Assembly (NCBI RefSeq): GCF_022758885.1
Contig: NZ_JALEBH010000001.1
Location: 1,178,001 to 1,242,000 of the forward strand
Length of the DNA: 64,000 bases
Direction of reading: 5' to 3'
DNA from: Sphingobium sp. BYY-5
GTDB lineage: Bacteria; Pseudomonadota; Alphaproteobacteria; Sphingomonadales; Sphingomonadaceae
The stretch's first letter is position 1. The number at the start of each line of letters is the position of its first letter. The notes beneath the pieces are model-generated. The model was not told the DNA's origin. It saw only the letters and a program-made list of their open reading frames with translations, and ran no database searches. The position numbers and the translations under genes were made by a program. Below, piece by piece: positions 1-12,732 of the stretch.

Positions 1-55
1 AACGTTGGATGCCGCGTCCGTCGTCAAGCTCCCCGCCAAAAGCTGGAAGGACTGA
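1..55 (+). CDS. C-terminal end of an upstream gene (partial)
   Basis: The frame beginning at base 2 reads through to a TGA at 53-55 and ends in SVVKLPAKSWKD. Only the last 17 residues are present, and the next gene starts 3 bases later, so the two are probably one transcription unit. The ending resembles the C-terminal beta-sandwich tail of secreted arabinofuranosidase- or glucosidase-type glycoside hydrolases. That would suit the galactan locus that follows, but so short a tail cannot settle the family. Confidence 0.5.
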   Translation, partial: TLDAASVVKLPAKSWKD

Positions 56-58
56 TCG

Positions 59-1552
59 ATGCGCAGCCTGCCCCTCATCGCCATCTTGGCTGCCTCGGCC
101 GCGCCCGTTTCGGCACAGGTCGTCCGCACCGAATCCGGTGCGGTCAGGGGCACGACATCCGGCACCGTATCGGCGTTCAAGGGCATCCCCTATGCCGCGC
201 CGCCCGTGGGCGACAACCGCTGGCGCGCGCCCCAACCGGTCGTGCACTGGACCGGTGAGCGCGACGCCGCCGACTATGCCAGCGACTGTTCGCAGGCGCC
301 CTTCCCGCCCGACGCGGCGCCCATCCGCACGAAGACGTCGGAGGATTGCCTCTACCTCAACGTCTGGCGGCCCGCGACGGCAAAGAGCGGCGCGAAACTG
401 CCAGTGATGCTCTGGGTCCATGGCGGTGGCTTCGTGAATGGCGGCTCTTCGCCCGCCGTCTATTCGGGCGAGAATTTCGCGCGCGACGGCGTCATCCTGG
501 TCAGTCTGAACTACCGGCTCGGACGCTTCGGCTTCTTCGCGCATCCCGCGTTGGAGGCGGAGGGCTATGGCGGCAATTTCGGTTTCCTGGATCAGATCGC
601 GGCGCTGAAATGGGTCCAGCGCAATATTGCGGCCTTCGGCGGCGATCCGGCCAATGTCACCATCTTCGGCGAAAGCGCGGGTGGCATGTCGATGCATATG
701 CTGCTGCAAACGCCGATGGCGCGCGGTCTCTTCGCCCGTGCGATCATCGAATCGGGCGGAGGACGCGAGCGCGCCCTGCCCATGCCGAGCATCGCCCAAG
801 GCGCGCAGATCGGTGCGACCTTCGCGCCGGGACTGACGGCGGCGCAGTTGCGTGCCCTGCCGGCGGAAAAGATCACCGGCGACCTCAGCCTCATGACCAT
901 GGCGCAACCGGGTTACGGCGGACCTATGACGGACGGCAAGACCATATTGGGCGGGCCGGTGAACGTCATCGCGGCTGGCCATTATGCGCATGTGCCCATC
1001 ATGATCGGCGCCAATTCGGCCGATGGCTTCCCCTTCGTGACGGACAAGGACAAGATCTGGGCCGCCTATGGCGACAAGGCTGACGCAGCCCGTGCGCTCT
1101 ACGACCCGGACAGCAAGGCCAGCGGGCTGTTAATCGCCACAGCGACCAGCGCCGATCGCATGATGATAGAGCCGGCCCGCGCCGCCGCGCGCCTGCTCGC
1201 CGCGTCGCAGCCGGTGTGGCTGTACCGTTTCGCCTATGCGGTGCCGTCAGTGGCGGAAGCGATGGGCGGCGCGCCCCATGCAAGCGAGATTCCCTATGTG
1301 TTCGACACGGTGGAACAACGGCACGAGCCTGCGCCGATCGCGGCGGAAAAGCCGGTGGCAACCCTGACTCATCGCTATTGGGTCAATTTCGCGCGCACCG
1401 GTTCCCCCAACGGCGCCGGCCTGCCCGAATGGCGGCAGGCGACGACGGACGACAGGACGGTCCAGATCATCGACGCGAACGGTGCAAGGCAGGTGACGGA
1501 CCCGCTCAGCGAACGGCTGGATTTCACGGAAAAGCGCGCCACCGGCCAATAA
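59..1552 (+). CDS. Secreted type-B carboxylesterase
   Basis: This is an alpha/beta-hydrolase ester hydrolase of the carboxylesterase type B family, 497 aa, close to the usual family length. A Sec signal peptide ends at about residue 20 (APVSAQ), so the enzyme acts in the periplasm or outside the cell. Visible marks are the oxyanion-hole motif HGGGF (121-125), the EDCLYLNVW signature (95-103) and the nucleophile elbow GESAGG with Ser206. The likely catalytic His is in GGAPHASE near 403, and the acidic residue is probably in NSADGFPF. The start follows the previous stop by 3 bases. In this locus it may remove acyl or feruloyl groups from plant polysaccharide; the true substrate is not shown by sequence. 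It converges on the GH30 gene. Confidence 0.9.
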   Translation: MRSLPLIAILAASAAPVSAQVVRTESGAVRGTTSGTVSAFKGIPYAAPPVGDNRWRAPQPVVHWTGERDAADYASDCSQAPFPPDAAPIRTKTSEDCLYLNVWRPATAKSGAKLPVMLWVHGGGFVNGGSSPAVYSGENFARDGVILVSLNYRLGRFGFFAHPALEAEGYGGNFGFLDQIAALKWVQRNIAAFGGDPANVTIFGESAGGMSMHMLLQTPMARGLFARAIIESGGGRERALPMPSIAQGAQIGATFAPGLTAAQLRALPAEKITGDLSLMTMAQPGYGGPMTDGKTILGGPVNVIAAGHYAHVPIMIGANSADGFPFVTDKDKIWAAYGDKADAARALYDPDSKASGLLIATATSADRMMIEPARAAARLLAASQPVWLYRFAYAVPSVAEAMGGAPHASEIPYVFDTVEQRHEPAPIAAEKPVATLTHRYWVNFARTGSPNGAGLPEWRQATTDDRTVQIIDANGARQVTDPLSERLDFTEKRATGQ

Positions 1553-1576
1553 GCTGGCCGGTTCAGTCTACGGAGC

Positions 1577-3130
1577 CTATTGAGGACAGGCGCCGACCCG
1601 TGACAGTTCGACCGTCAGGATCGAGCGGGGCGGAACGAGGATGACGCCTGCACCCGGCGATGCGATCTTTTCGGCCTTGTGCGTGGCGTCCGTCAGCACG
1701 GACGAGCATGGCCGAAAGCCTGTGGGTGCGATCGCAAGGCGTCGGCGCACAATGCCACCGTTGACATGGACAAGGACAATGGCGTCGTTGTTGGGCGAAA
1801 GCGCCGCAACCGTATCGGGGTCATCCGTCGGGATCAGCTTGTAACCCGGGCGGATATAGCGGCTGAACTGCCGCATGGCCCAATATTTCTGCGTGATATG
1901 AATGGGATGGGCGGCATCGACGGGCGCCGTCAGATCCATCTTCACCAGCCCCCAGTTCGACCCGTCGCCCCCACTCTTCCGGCTAAGGGTCTCGACGGCC
2001 TGCCAGAACACCCATGCCTGAGGTTCCAGATTTTTGAGATCCTGAACCACATGCTCCGCAAAGGCGAGCGCGGACGGCATACCTTCGAAATCTTCAGGGT
2101 CTTTGGACAGGGGCGTGTCATTTTCGCTCATCCACAGTCGAATGCCGGCTGCCTTCGCGGCGTCGCGCACCCCGGTCTGATGGACCGTGCCATAGCTGTG
2201 TACATTGAGCTGACCCACCTTGGTCCGCGTTTGCGCGGGATAGGCCGCCCAGTCTTCCAGGAAAAGGTGGGAATTGGTTTCGTCGGGCGCAGCGATCTCC
2301 GTCGTCAATCCGCGCTTGCGCAGGGCGTCATGCATGGCATCGACCATCCTGACCTGGCGCGCGGGGCTCCAATGCGCGCCCTCCTGCGTATTGGCGGCGA
2401 ACCAGTAATCCGTATTCGGCTCGTTGAACGGGGAGAGTGTCCGGAACCTGATCTTGTGACGGCGTTGCAGTTCATCGACGACATGCGCGAGATAGGTGGC
2501 GAACGCCTCCTCCTGCCCCGGCAGAAGATTATCGTCCGTGCCCTTTTCCGCGCCCGATACGCGGCCGCTGACCGTCATGAACCAGGGGGGAGAGTTGGAG
2601 AAGGCCTCGAAGATCGGCTGCTCGACCCGCCGGGAAATCGCGTCCAGCCACCAGCGCTGATTGGTGTCGGCGGAAAAATCCCACAGCGCCGGATCATCGT
2701 CACGCCACCAACCAGTCCCCTGCGCGCCCGCAGGCTGCCGCCAGAACCCCGGTATCGCGGCGCCGGTGCGTAGATAGGGCGGCGTGGCCGCTGCATTTCC
2801 ACCCCCAATATTGTAGCGGGCGATCGTCCAACCCAACCCATCCTTTCCGTAGAAAAGATCGGCCAGCCGGTCCTTCACCGCATCAGGATATCCGCCCGTC
2901 ACATGGGCGAACCAGGCAAGCGCCGTTCCCCAACCCTCGAACGGCGGCGCCGGGCGATCCAGGCTCAGGCGAATGTCTCTTGCGACCTCAGCGGTCGGCG
3001 CCGCGCCGCCATCGCCCGGCGCTGCCCTGGCAATTCCGGCCGACGCCAGCGACAAGATGGTGGCTGCCCCGAAAAGATGTTTCGCATAATGCCCTACGCC
3101 CCGCCGGGGCCTGTCCGCGATCATCTGCAA
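1577..3130 (-). CDS. GH30-family endo-beta-1,6-galactanase-like glycoside hydrolase
   Basis: This 517-aa protein is a glycoside hydrolase of clan A related to GH30 endo-beta-1,6-galactanases. An N-terminal hydrophobic stretch ending near ARA (about residue 36) looks like a signal peptide. The (beta/alpha)8 barrel follows, starting with FEGWGTALAWFA (64-75), a GH30 hallmark. The acid/base is Glu237 in SPFNEPNTDYW and the nucleophile is Glu337 in WMSENDTP. A C-terminal beta-sandwich with DAIVLVHVNGG completes the fold. ATG codons at residues 1 and 3 are both possible starts. With the TonB receptor and GH2 galactosidase nearby, it would cut beta-1,6-galactan side chains of arabinogalactan. The family is clear and the linkage specificity is inferred. 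Confidence 0.85.
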   Translation of the reverse strand: MQMIADRPRRGVGHYAKHLFGAATILSLASAGIARAAPGDGGAAPTAEVARDIRLSLDRPAPPFEGWGTALAWFAHVTGGYPDAVKDRLADLFYGKDGLGWTIARYNIGGGNAAATPPYLRTGAAIPGFWRQPAGAQGTGWWRDDDPALWDFSADTNQRWWLDAISRRVEQPIFEAFSNSPPWFMTVSGRVSGAEKGTDDNLLPGQEEAFATYLAHVVDELQRRHKIRFRTLSPFNEPNTDYWFAANTQEGAHWSPARQVRMVDAMHDALRKRGLTTEIAAPDETNSHLFLEDWAAYPAQTRTKVGQLNVHSYGTVHQTGVRDAAKAAGIRLWMSENDTPLSKDPEDFEGMPSALAFAEHVVQDLKNLEPQAWVFWQAVETLSRKSGGDGSNWGLVKMDLTAPVDAAHPIHITQKYWAMRQFSRYIRPGYKLIPTDDPDTVAALSPNNDAIVLVHVNGGIVRRRLAIAPTGFRPCSSVLTDATHKAEKIASPGAGVILVPPRSILTVELSRVGACPQ

Positions 3131-3191
3131 CGCTCCTATTTCTCGTACAATTTAGCTGCGATCCTCATCGGAGTGCCGTTGAAAACCCGGA

Positions 3192-3920
3192 TCAGGGCTG
3201 TAGCAACATGATCGTGTCGTCTTGCGCCTGCTTAATCAGAGTGACTGTCGCATCGCGTGCCGCTGCGGGATCGGAATCTGCGATCGCGGCGAAAAGAACA
3301 CGGTGTAATGGGATCGAATCGCGAAGAGGCCGCGCCTGGCGATGCTTGAAAAAGGTCGTCCAATGCACAGCCGCGCCAATGCTGCCCGCGAGACTGACGA
3401 GCAATTCGTTCCCGGCGGCTTCGAGAATGATCTTGTGGAACAACTGGTCAGCGGCCCGCCCCTGTTCCGTCGAAAGCCCATGCTCCTGCATCTGCTCCAG
3501 GGCAAAACCCATGCGGGAGACATGCGTGCCATCGCGGTGGGTGGCCGCAAGCTCCGCCGCCGCGGGTTCGATAATCAGCCGGAGTTGGAACAGATCCCGG
3601 ACAAATTGCAGCGCAGGTTCACCACGGAACATCCAGGCCAGCAGGTCCGGATCCAGCATATTCCAGTCGGCGCGTTCACGCACGCGCGTCCCCGCCTTCG
3701 GCTTGCTTTCCAACAGCCCCTTGGCCGCTAGCATTCTCAAGGCTTCGCGCACCACGCTGCGCGAAACGCCGCGTTCGGCCGCCAGTTCATGCTCGCCAAG
3801 CAGGCCGGCGCCGGGTTGATATTGCCCCGTAACGATGGCCACGCCCAACTCTCGCGCTATCTCCCGATGGGCAGGCTCGCGCCTTATCTTATCTGACAAT
3901 ATATCCTCCCACCCGGCCAT
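3192..3920 (-). CDS. FadR-subfamily GntR transcriptional regulator
   Basis: This DNA-binding repressor or activator is predicted to sense a sugar acid or related ligand. The N-terminal winged helix has the GntR signature (LLGEHELAAERGVSRSVVREALRMLAAKGLLES split over about residues 40-70). The C-terminal all-alpha FCD ligand domain contains FRDLFQLRLIIEP and conserved metal-binding His residues. I place the start at the ATG at 3918-3920 (242 aa). An in-frame TTG at 3986 would add 22 residues but would lie inside a putative operator. The gene is divergent from the TonB receptor at 4076, which fits local control of the galactan locus. It ends 62 bases from the start of the GH30 gene, in the same direction. 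Confidence 0.88.
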   Translation of the reverse strand: MAGWEDILSDKIRREPAHREIARELGVAIVTGQYQPGAGLLGEHELAAERGVSRSVVREALRMLAAKGLLESKPKAGTRVRERADWNMLDPDLLAWMFRGEPALQFVRDLFQLRLIIEPAAAELAATHRDGTHVSRMGFALEQMQEHGLSTEQGRAADQLFHKIILEAAGNELLVSLAGSIGAAVHWTTFFKHRQARPLRDSIPLHRVLFAAIADSDPAAARDATVTLIKQAQDDTIMLLQP

Positions 3921-4012
3921 GATCGCCAGCGCCGGAACGTTTTGTCCTATTTTTGGTTCTCGCGCAATTTGATACTTGTCGGACAATTTTGACCAACATA
4001 TAAGTCAGACAA
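3889..4012. promoter_or_regulatory. Probable GntR operator cluster
   Basis: A perfect 11-base palindrome TTGTCGGACAA lies at 3976-3986. A one-mismatch copy TTATCTGACAA is at 3889-3899 and a half-conserved copy AAGTCAGACAA is at 4002-4012. Together they span the divergent region between the GntR gene and the TonB receptor. Short GTC-N-GAC palindromes are typical of FadR-type GntR operators, so autoregulation and control of the receptor are likely. Binding itself is inferred. Confidence 0.6.
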
Positions 4013-4075
4013 TAAGGCGAGCGTCGAACGAGATCGAACGCTGCCGGAACACAAGCCCCTGGGAGGAAACTGACA

Positions 4076-6817
4076 ATGGCCCGCTATCACACCCTGATCC
4101 ACGCTTCGCTGCTCGCCATCGGCGTAGCCACCGCCATCCCGGCATCGGCGCAAAGCAGCGATTCCAATAGCGACGACATCGTCGTCACTGGGGTGCGGGA
4201 AAGCCTTCGTTCGGCGCAGGCACTCAAGCGCAATTCCAACCAGATCGTCGATTCGGTCCAGGCGCAGGATATCGGCAAGCTGCCCGACGCGAACACGGTC
4301 GAGGCGTTGCAGCGCATCACCGGCGTCCAGATCCAGCGCCGCTATGGCGAAGGCGCCACCGACTTCGACCATCGCACCCAGCCGGCCATCACCGTCCGCG
4401 GCCTGACTCAGGTGAGCAATTTCATCGACGGCCGCGCCGCCATCTCCGCATCGGGCGGCCGTTTCCTCGACCTCGAGGCCATTCCGCCCGAACTGCTGGC
4501 GGGCATCGATGTCTTCAAGAACCCGCCCGCCAACACGATCGAGGGCGATGTCGCCGGTGTCGTCAACATCCGCACCCGCCTCCCCTTCGACGCGCCCGGA
4601 CAGCTCATCAGCGCGACGGTGAAGGGCAATTATTACGACAGGGCGGACAAGTTCGGCGGGTCGGTGTCGGGCCTTTACAGCAACCGGTTCGATACCGGCA
4701 TCGGCGAAATCGGCATCCTCTTCAACGTCAGCTATGCCAAGAGCCAGTATCGGCAGGACGCGGTGATTATCGGCGCTTACGGCGATATTCCCACCGGGAC
4801 AACGATTCCCGGCGCACCGGCAAATGCGCAGGTTCCCTATGGCGTCCAGGTCTATGATGATGGCGGCGATCGGCGGCGTGTGGGCATTGCCGGCGCAGTG
4901 CAATGGCAAGCGGCGCCAAACCTGCTCATCACGGCACAAGGCCTGTTCTCTCGTTACAAATTCTTCCGCCAAGGCAAATATTATTATTACAACAATAACG
5001 GCAATCCTACGACGACACCTCTGGATGGCGGCAACTTCACCTTCGACAAGTCGGGTTATGCGACATCGGGATCGCTGGCGAACATGGTGTTCGAATCCGC
5101 CCGCTACGATCAGGACCTGACCAACGATACCGGCAATTATACGCTGAATGCGAAATGGGATGTGTCCGACCGGCTGCACGCGAAGTTTGACGCACAATAT
5201 CTGAAGTCGCGTTACGACGCCGATCGCAATGGCTTCGTCATCTCGCTCTACGATCAGACCGGGCAGACCCCCTATACCGCCAAGAACCAAAGCATCGTCG
5301 ATTTCGACCTGCGCGGCTCGCGCCCGACATGGAACGTCCGCAATCCGGGCCTGCTGACCGATCCGAACAACTATGCGTTCACCTACATGGCCGACGCGCT
5401 GCAACGGAACGATGCGCGCCAGATCGCCTTCCAGTCCGACCTGGAATATGATGTTGATGGCGGCTTCCTCCAGAAGCTGCGCGGCGGAGTGCGCTATGCC
5501 GACAGCACGATCGACCTGCGCGGCACGTGGAACGCCTTCTGCCTGCTGCCCACCGGTCCCAATCCGAGTTGCCAGTCAGCTTCGGGCACCGCTTTCGTCC
5601 CGGTCAGCGCGCATCCGGAACTGGTCATGACGGGTCCGTCAAAGAATTTCTTCGATGGCAATACGGTGCCGGGCGGCATCCTCTACCCCGCTTTCTCCAG
5701 CGGCAAAAATCTGTGGGACAGCATCACCAAGACCGAGGCGCTGTTCGGCGCCACGCCGAAGACCGTGTTCACCCCGGACAACCTCAACCACCAGACCGAA
5801 AAGAGCTGGGCTGGCTATATCGCGGCCGATTACAAGGGATCGGTGCTGGGCCTTGAAGTTGACGGCAATGCGGGTGTTCGCGTGGTACGGACACAGTCGG
5901 GATCACGCGGAACCATCTTCAACGATGATGGCACGCTTGAACCGATCAGCGTTCAGCGGACCTATACGCGGGCGCTTCCCAGCTTCAACCTGCGCGTCCA
6001 TCTCACCGACGACCTGCAACTCCGCTTCGCCTTCTCCAAATCCTTCGCGCGGCCGAATTTCGACGTCATGTCGACCAACGTCACGCTCAACCCGATAACG
6101 CCTGTCAATCCGATCACCGGACGCCCAGGCGGCAGTTCGGGCAACCCCTATCTGCGGCCCATCAGTTCGACCAACTATGATGCGACCATCGAATGGTATT
6201 TTGCTCCGGCGGGGTCGGTTACGCTGGGCGCTTTCTACAAGGATGTGAACGGCTTCCTGGCCGGCGGCACGGTGGTGCGGACTTATGGTGGCGTTGCCTA
6301 TGACATCGGCACCACGGTCAACAGCGGCAACGGCAAGATCAAGGGTATCGAGGCAGCCTATCAGCAGTTCTTCGACTTCCTTCCCGGTTTGCTGAGCGGC
6401 TTTGGCGTGCAGGCCAACTACACCTATGTGGACAGCAGCGTCACCAATCCCTTCGCCACGACGGGCAGCGATATTCCGACGATAGTGCCACTCGAAAAAC
6501 TCTCCAAACACAGCTATAATCTGGTCGGCCTGTACGAAAAGGGTCCGATCACCGCACGTCTGGCCTGGAGCTGGCGCGGCAAATATCTCGACACCACCTA
6601 TGGTAGCGGCGCCAACGGCCTACCGCAGTTCCAGAAGCCCTATGCGTCGCTGGACTCATCGATCAGCTTCAACCTCAACTCGCATATCGCCGTCTCGGTC
6701 GATGCGGTGAACCTCACCAACCGGATGAACGTCACCTATATCGACACCCCCAGCCAGCCGCTGCAATATACGCTGAACGACCGGCGGTTCGGTTTCTCGA
6801 TCCGCGCGACCTATTAA
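4076..6817 (+). CDS. TonB-dependent receptor (carbohydrate-type)
   Basis: This 913-aa outer-membrane active transporter is powered by TonB-ExbBD. The signal peptide ends at PASAQ (about residue 26). The TonB box/plug entry reads DDIVVTGVRESL, followed by the plug segment IGKLPDANTVEALQRITGVQI, which is typical of Caudobacter/sphingomonad/Xanthomonas carbohydrate receptors. The rest is a beta-barrel rich in aromatic and Asp/Asn strands ending in FSIRATY with a terminal aromatic. A good Shine-Dalgarno (GGAGG at about 4061-4066) precedes the ATG. It is divergent from the GntR gene and followed by a terminator and then the GH2 galactosidase, so it probably imports galactan oligosaccharides. Confidence 0.93.
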   Translation: MARYHTLIHASLLAIGVATAIPASAQSSDSNSDDIVVTGVRESLRSAQALKRNSNQIVDSVQAQDIGKLPDANTVEALQRITGVQIQRRYGEGATDFDHRTQPAITVRGLTQVSNFIDGRAAISASGGRFLDLEAIPPELLAGIDVFKNPPANTIEGDVAGVVNIRTRLPFDAPGQLISATVKGNYYDRADKFGGSVSGLYSNRFDTGIGEIGILFNVSYAKSQYRQDAVIIGAYGDIPTGTTIPGAPANAQVPYGVQVYDDGGDRRRVGIAGAVQWQAAPNLLITAQGLFSRYKFFRQGKYYYYNNNGNPTTTPLDGGNFTFDKSGYATSGSLANMVFESARYDQDLTNDTGNYTLNAKWDVSDRLHAKFDAQYLKSRYDADRNGFVISLYDQTGQTPYTAKNQSIVDFDLRGSRPTWNVRNPGLLTDPNNYAFTYMADALQRNDARQIAFQSDLEYDVDGGFLQKLRGGVRYADSTIDLRGTWNAFCLLPTGPNPSCQSASGTAFVPVSAHPELVMTGPSKNFFDGNTVPGGILYPAFSSGKNLWDSITKTEALFGATPKTVFTPDNLNHQTEKSWAGYIAADYKGSVLGLEVDGNAGVRVVRTQSGSRGTIFNDDGTLEPISVQRTYTRALPSFNLRVHLTDDLQLRFAFSKSFARPNFDVMSTNVTLNPITPVNPITGRPGGSSGNPYLRPISSTNYDATIEWYFAPAGSVTLGAFYKDVNGFLAGGTVVRTYGGVAYDIGTTVNSGNGKIKGIEAAYQQFFDFLPGLLSGFGVQANYTYVDSSVTNPFATTGSDIPTIVPLEKLSKHSYNLVGLYEKGPITARLAWSWRGKYLDTTYGSGANGLPQFQKPYASLDSSISFNLNSHIAVSVDAVNLTNRMNVTYIDTPSQPLQYTLNDRRFGFSIRATY

Positions 6818-10135
<3,318 letters not shown>

Positions 10136-10139
10136 AGGA

Positions 10140-10169
10140 AAGGGCGCGCGCATTCTGGAGCGCGCCCTT
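10140..10169. terminator. Hairpin terminator after the GH2 gene
   Basis: A perfect 10-bp stem, AAGGGCGCGC (10140-10149) with GCGCGCCCTT (10160-10169), starts 4 bases after the GH2 stop. The tract after it is C-rich, not T-rich, so termination strength is uncertain. Confidence 0.6.
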
Positions 10170-10291
10170 CTCCCCTCCCCGGTCGAGCCGGTTGGTGACA
10201 TGCCGAAGGGCCGTGGGGTGGCCGTATCGGCACTTGACGCCCCTATGTTCGTCGGTAATCGCTTCCTCCAACGCCATGCTCCCACGACGCG

Positions 10292-10999
10292 ATGGCGGGA
10301 TCTGACTGGAGGCCCAATATTCATCCGCTCGACCATCCTGTCTGGCATAGCCTGCGTTCGGGCTGGTCCGCGCTGGCACAGGGCGATGACCATGCCATGC
10401 GCCTCGATCCACGCCACGGCCCCTTCGCTGCCGTCGCGGACGGTCGGCGAGACGGTCTGGCAGCGCTCCAGCCGCTGATCCCTCCAGACGGGGAGCTATG
10501 GGTTGTCGGACGCGATGCAACCCTCGCTCCGCCGCCCGCCATGCATGTCGCCCGCACCGCCCTGCTGGCGCAGATGGTCGCGCCCACCGTCTCCTCCGCG
10601 AAAGGCGCAGCGCCCGATTGGAGGGTGCTGGACGAGGATGACGCGCAGGATATGCTGGAGCTGGCGCTGCTGACCAAGCCCGGCCCATACCGCTTCCTCA
10701 CCCACCGGCTGGGGCGCTTCATCGGTATATATAAGGACAACAAGCTGGTCGCCATGGCGGGGGAGCGGATGCGCCTGCCGGGCTTTACCGAGGTGAGCGG
10801 CGTATGCACCCATCCCGACTGGCGCGGCCGGGGCCTTGCCGGCGCATTGATGCGGATCGTGATGCAGACGATGGTGGATCGCGGAGAAACACCCTTCCTC
10901 CATGCCTATGCCGCACATGAGAAGACGATTGGCCTCTATCGAACGCTGGGGTTCGAGGTTCGCGCCGAACTGCCGATGGCCGTTATCACCGCAGCCTGA
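10292..10999 (+). CDS. GNAT-family N-acetyltransferase
   Basis: This 235-aa protein has its GNAT fold in the C-terminal half. The acetyl-CoA-binding signature is HPDWRGRGLAGALM (about residues 172-185), followed by HAYAAHEKTIGLYRTLGFE, typical of FR47-like GNAT proteins. The N-terminal half looks like a degenerate second GNAT-like or substrate-binding domain. It presumably transfers an acetyl group from acetyl-CoA to an amine, substrate unknown. It converges on the Anbu gene, whose end is 23 bases away, and is not part of that operon. Confidence 0.85.
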   Translation: MAGSDWRPNIHPLDHPVWHSLRSGWSALAQGDDHAMRLDPRHGPFAAVADGRRDGLAALQPLIPPDGELWVVGRDATLAPPPAMHVARTALLAQMVAPTVSSAKGAAPDWRVLDEDDAQDMLELALLTKPGPYRFLTHRLGRFIGIYKDNKLVAMAGERMRLPGFTEVSGVCTHPDWRGRGLAGALMRIVMQTMVDRGETPFLHAYAAHEKTIGLYRTLGFEVRAELPMAVITAA

Positions 11000-11022
11000 G
11001 TACGACCGCTGATCCGAACGGA

Positions 11023-11760
11023 TCAATCCAGGACGTTGGGCAAATCCTCAAACCCTTTGCGCAACGCCACGCTCCAGCTTTGGGAAATCATGGCGAACTC
11101 CTCATTATCCGCCTCAATCCGGGTGCGGACGCGAAAGTCGAAACTGTCGGTCGGGATGACCGTCAGGTCGAGCGGCATCCCCACCGAGAGGTTGGAACGC
11201 AACGTCGAATCCATCGACACCAGCACCGCCTTGGTCGCATCCTCCAGGCTGGTTTCGCGCTGGATGATGCGGTCGAGGATCGGCTTGCCATATTTATGCT
11301 CGCCGATTTGAAAGAAAGGCGTGTCCTCGGTCGCTTCGATGAAATTGCCGGCGGAATAGATCAGGTAAAGGCGTGGTTTGCCGCCCTTGCGCTGGCCCGC
11401 GATCATGATCGAGGCACTGGAACCGGAGCCGCCCATCTCGATACTGTCGCGGTAGCGGGTCTGCATCGCGCGCATCGCATCGCCGACAATCTGGGCCACG
11501 CGATGCATGGTGTCGCAGTTGAGGATCGTTTCGATGTCGGGGTTGAGTTGGGCTTCCTTGATCGCCTTGCTCAGCACCGCCTTCACCCCCTGGGTGATGG
11601 ACAGGTTGCCCGAACACATCAGCGTGATCGCCCGCTCACCGGGGACATGGTAAGTGAAGCTCTTCCGGAAGCGCGCGATATTATCCATGCCCGCATTAGT
11701 GCGGGTGTCCGACAGCATGACCAGTCCCTGGTCCACGCGCACCGCCACACAATAGGTCAT
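11023..11760 (-). CDS. Anbu, proteasome-related Ntn-hydrolase peptidase
   Basis: This 245-aa member of the bacterial proteasome homolog Anbu family belongs to the Ntn-hydrolase superfamily. After removal of Met the chain would begin with Thr2 (MTYCVAVRVDQG), the expected N-terminal nucleophile. Asp in LSDTRTNAG and Lys in RFRKSFTYH match the supporting catalytic residues of beta-type subunits. GSGSSASIMIAG forms the core strand seen in proteasome subunits. It is the last gene of a minus-strand operon with a transglutaminase, an alpha-E protein and an ATP-grasp ligase, the classic Anbu neighbourhood. The family forms open-ring or helical assemblies; its natural substrate is not established. 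Confidence 0.92.
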   Translation of the reverse strand: MTYCVAVRVDQGLVMLSDTRTNAGMDNIARFRKSFTYHVPGERAITLMCSGNLSITQGVKAVLSKAIKEAQLNPDIETILNCDTMHRVAQIVGDAMRAMQTRYRDSIEMGGSGSSASIMIAGQRKGGKPRLYLIYSAGNFIEATEDTPFFQIGEHKYGKPILDRIIQRETSLEDATKAVLVSMDSTLRSNLSVGMPLDLTVIPTDSFDFRVRTRIEADNEEFAMISQSWSVALRKGFEDLPNVLD

Positions 11761-11844
11761 GGCCTCCCGGCCTCCTGCAATCTGTTTGTCGCGATCGACG
11801 AATCGCCGGATATTCCATCCGACTTGCGATCGCTTGTTTCAACC

Positions 11845-12711
11845 CTAGGAGTCGGGCGGCGGGATGCTTTGCTGTTGCTGCTTCTGCAACTGCCGTTCCT
11901 CAACTCCGTCCTCCGCCTGCGCGATCCGGACGTCGGCGTCAATCCAGATATCGCCCGCCACCGTCACCGAACCACGGATCGGTGCGGCGTCATTGGCATC
12001 CAGCCCGCTGGCCACACGGAGATAGCGTTCAGTCACGCAAACGCGATTGGACGGATCGAAGCCGATCCAGCCCAGTTCGGGGACAAAGGCTTCGGCCCAG
12101 CCATGGGTTTCGTGCAACGCATCCCTCTCGCCCGCGAGCAGATAGCCCGAAACATAGCGCGCGGGGACGCGCAGCGCGCGCGCGGCGGCGATGAAGACCT
12201 GCGCATGGTCCTGGCAGACACCGGCCCCCAGTGCGAAGGCTTCGGCGGCGGTGGTATCGGACGTGGTGACGCCGGCGCGATACTGGACGGCGTCACTGAC
12301 AGCCGCGGACAGGGCATGGAGCGTGGCGAGTGGACCATCTCCCTCCGGCAAATCGCGCGCCAGGGCGGCGATTCCCTCCGACCCGCGAGTCAGCCGGGTA
12401 TCGCGCAGGAAATAGCGGGGGTCGACCCGGCTCTGCAGATGGCCGACCACGCCATGACTCTCGCGCGTCTCGACCAGTCCTTCGGCCACGATCGTCGCAT
12501 TGTCGAGCTGGTCGTGGCGTATCCAGATCGCCTCCCGTTCACCGTAGCTATTGGGGCGGAAGCTGGTCAGCGGCTCATCATTGACGCTCACCTGCCATTC
12601 CAGCACCCTCTGCGCCGGCGTATCGACCGGCATCAGCTTCAGGCGCATCGCCACCCGCCCGGCCGAAGCGGCATAGCGATAAATGGTCTGGTGACGGACG
12701 AGCAGCTTCAT
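11845..12711 (-). CDS. Transglutaminase-like cysteine peptidase family protein
   Basis: This 288-aa protein has an N-terminal bacterial transglutaminase-associated domain (MKLLVRHQTIYRYA...). A transglutaminase core follows: GVCQDHAQVFIAAARALRVPARYVSGY carries the catalytic Cys, HGWAEAFVPELGWIGFDPSN carries the His, and the Asp is in the FDPSN motif. The fold is shared by cross-linking enzymes and by peptidases or amidases. It lies 84 bases upstream of the Anbu gene and 21 bases downstream of the alpha-E gene, all in one direction, so it is part of the predicted peptide-modification and degradation operon. Confidence 0.92.
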   Translation of the reverse strand: MKLLVRHQTIYRYAASAGRVAMRLKLMPVDTPAQRVLEWQVSVNDEPLTSFRPNSYGEREAIWIRHDQLDNATIVAEGLVETRESHGVVGHLQSRVDPRYFLRDTRLTRGSEGIAALARDLPEGDGPLATLHALSAAVSDAVQYRAGVTTSDTTAAEAFALGAGVCQDHAQVFIAAARALRVPARYVSGYLLAGERDALHETHGWAEAFVPELGWIGFDPSNRVCVTERYLRVASGLDANDAAPIRGSVTVAGDIWIDADVRIAQAEDGVEERQLQKQQQQSIPPPDS

Positions 12712-12732
12712 CGACGGCCTCCCCTTCCCTCC

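Noticed and set aside
3947..5404. A 485-residue minus-strand open frame next to the GntR gene
   Set aside because: It is antisense to the TonB receptor and crosses the divergent promoter.
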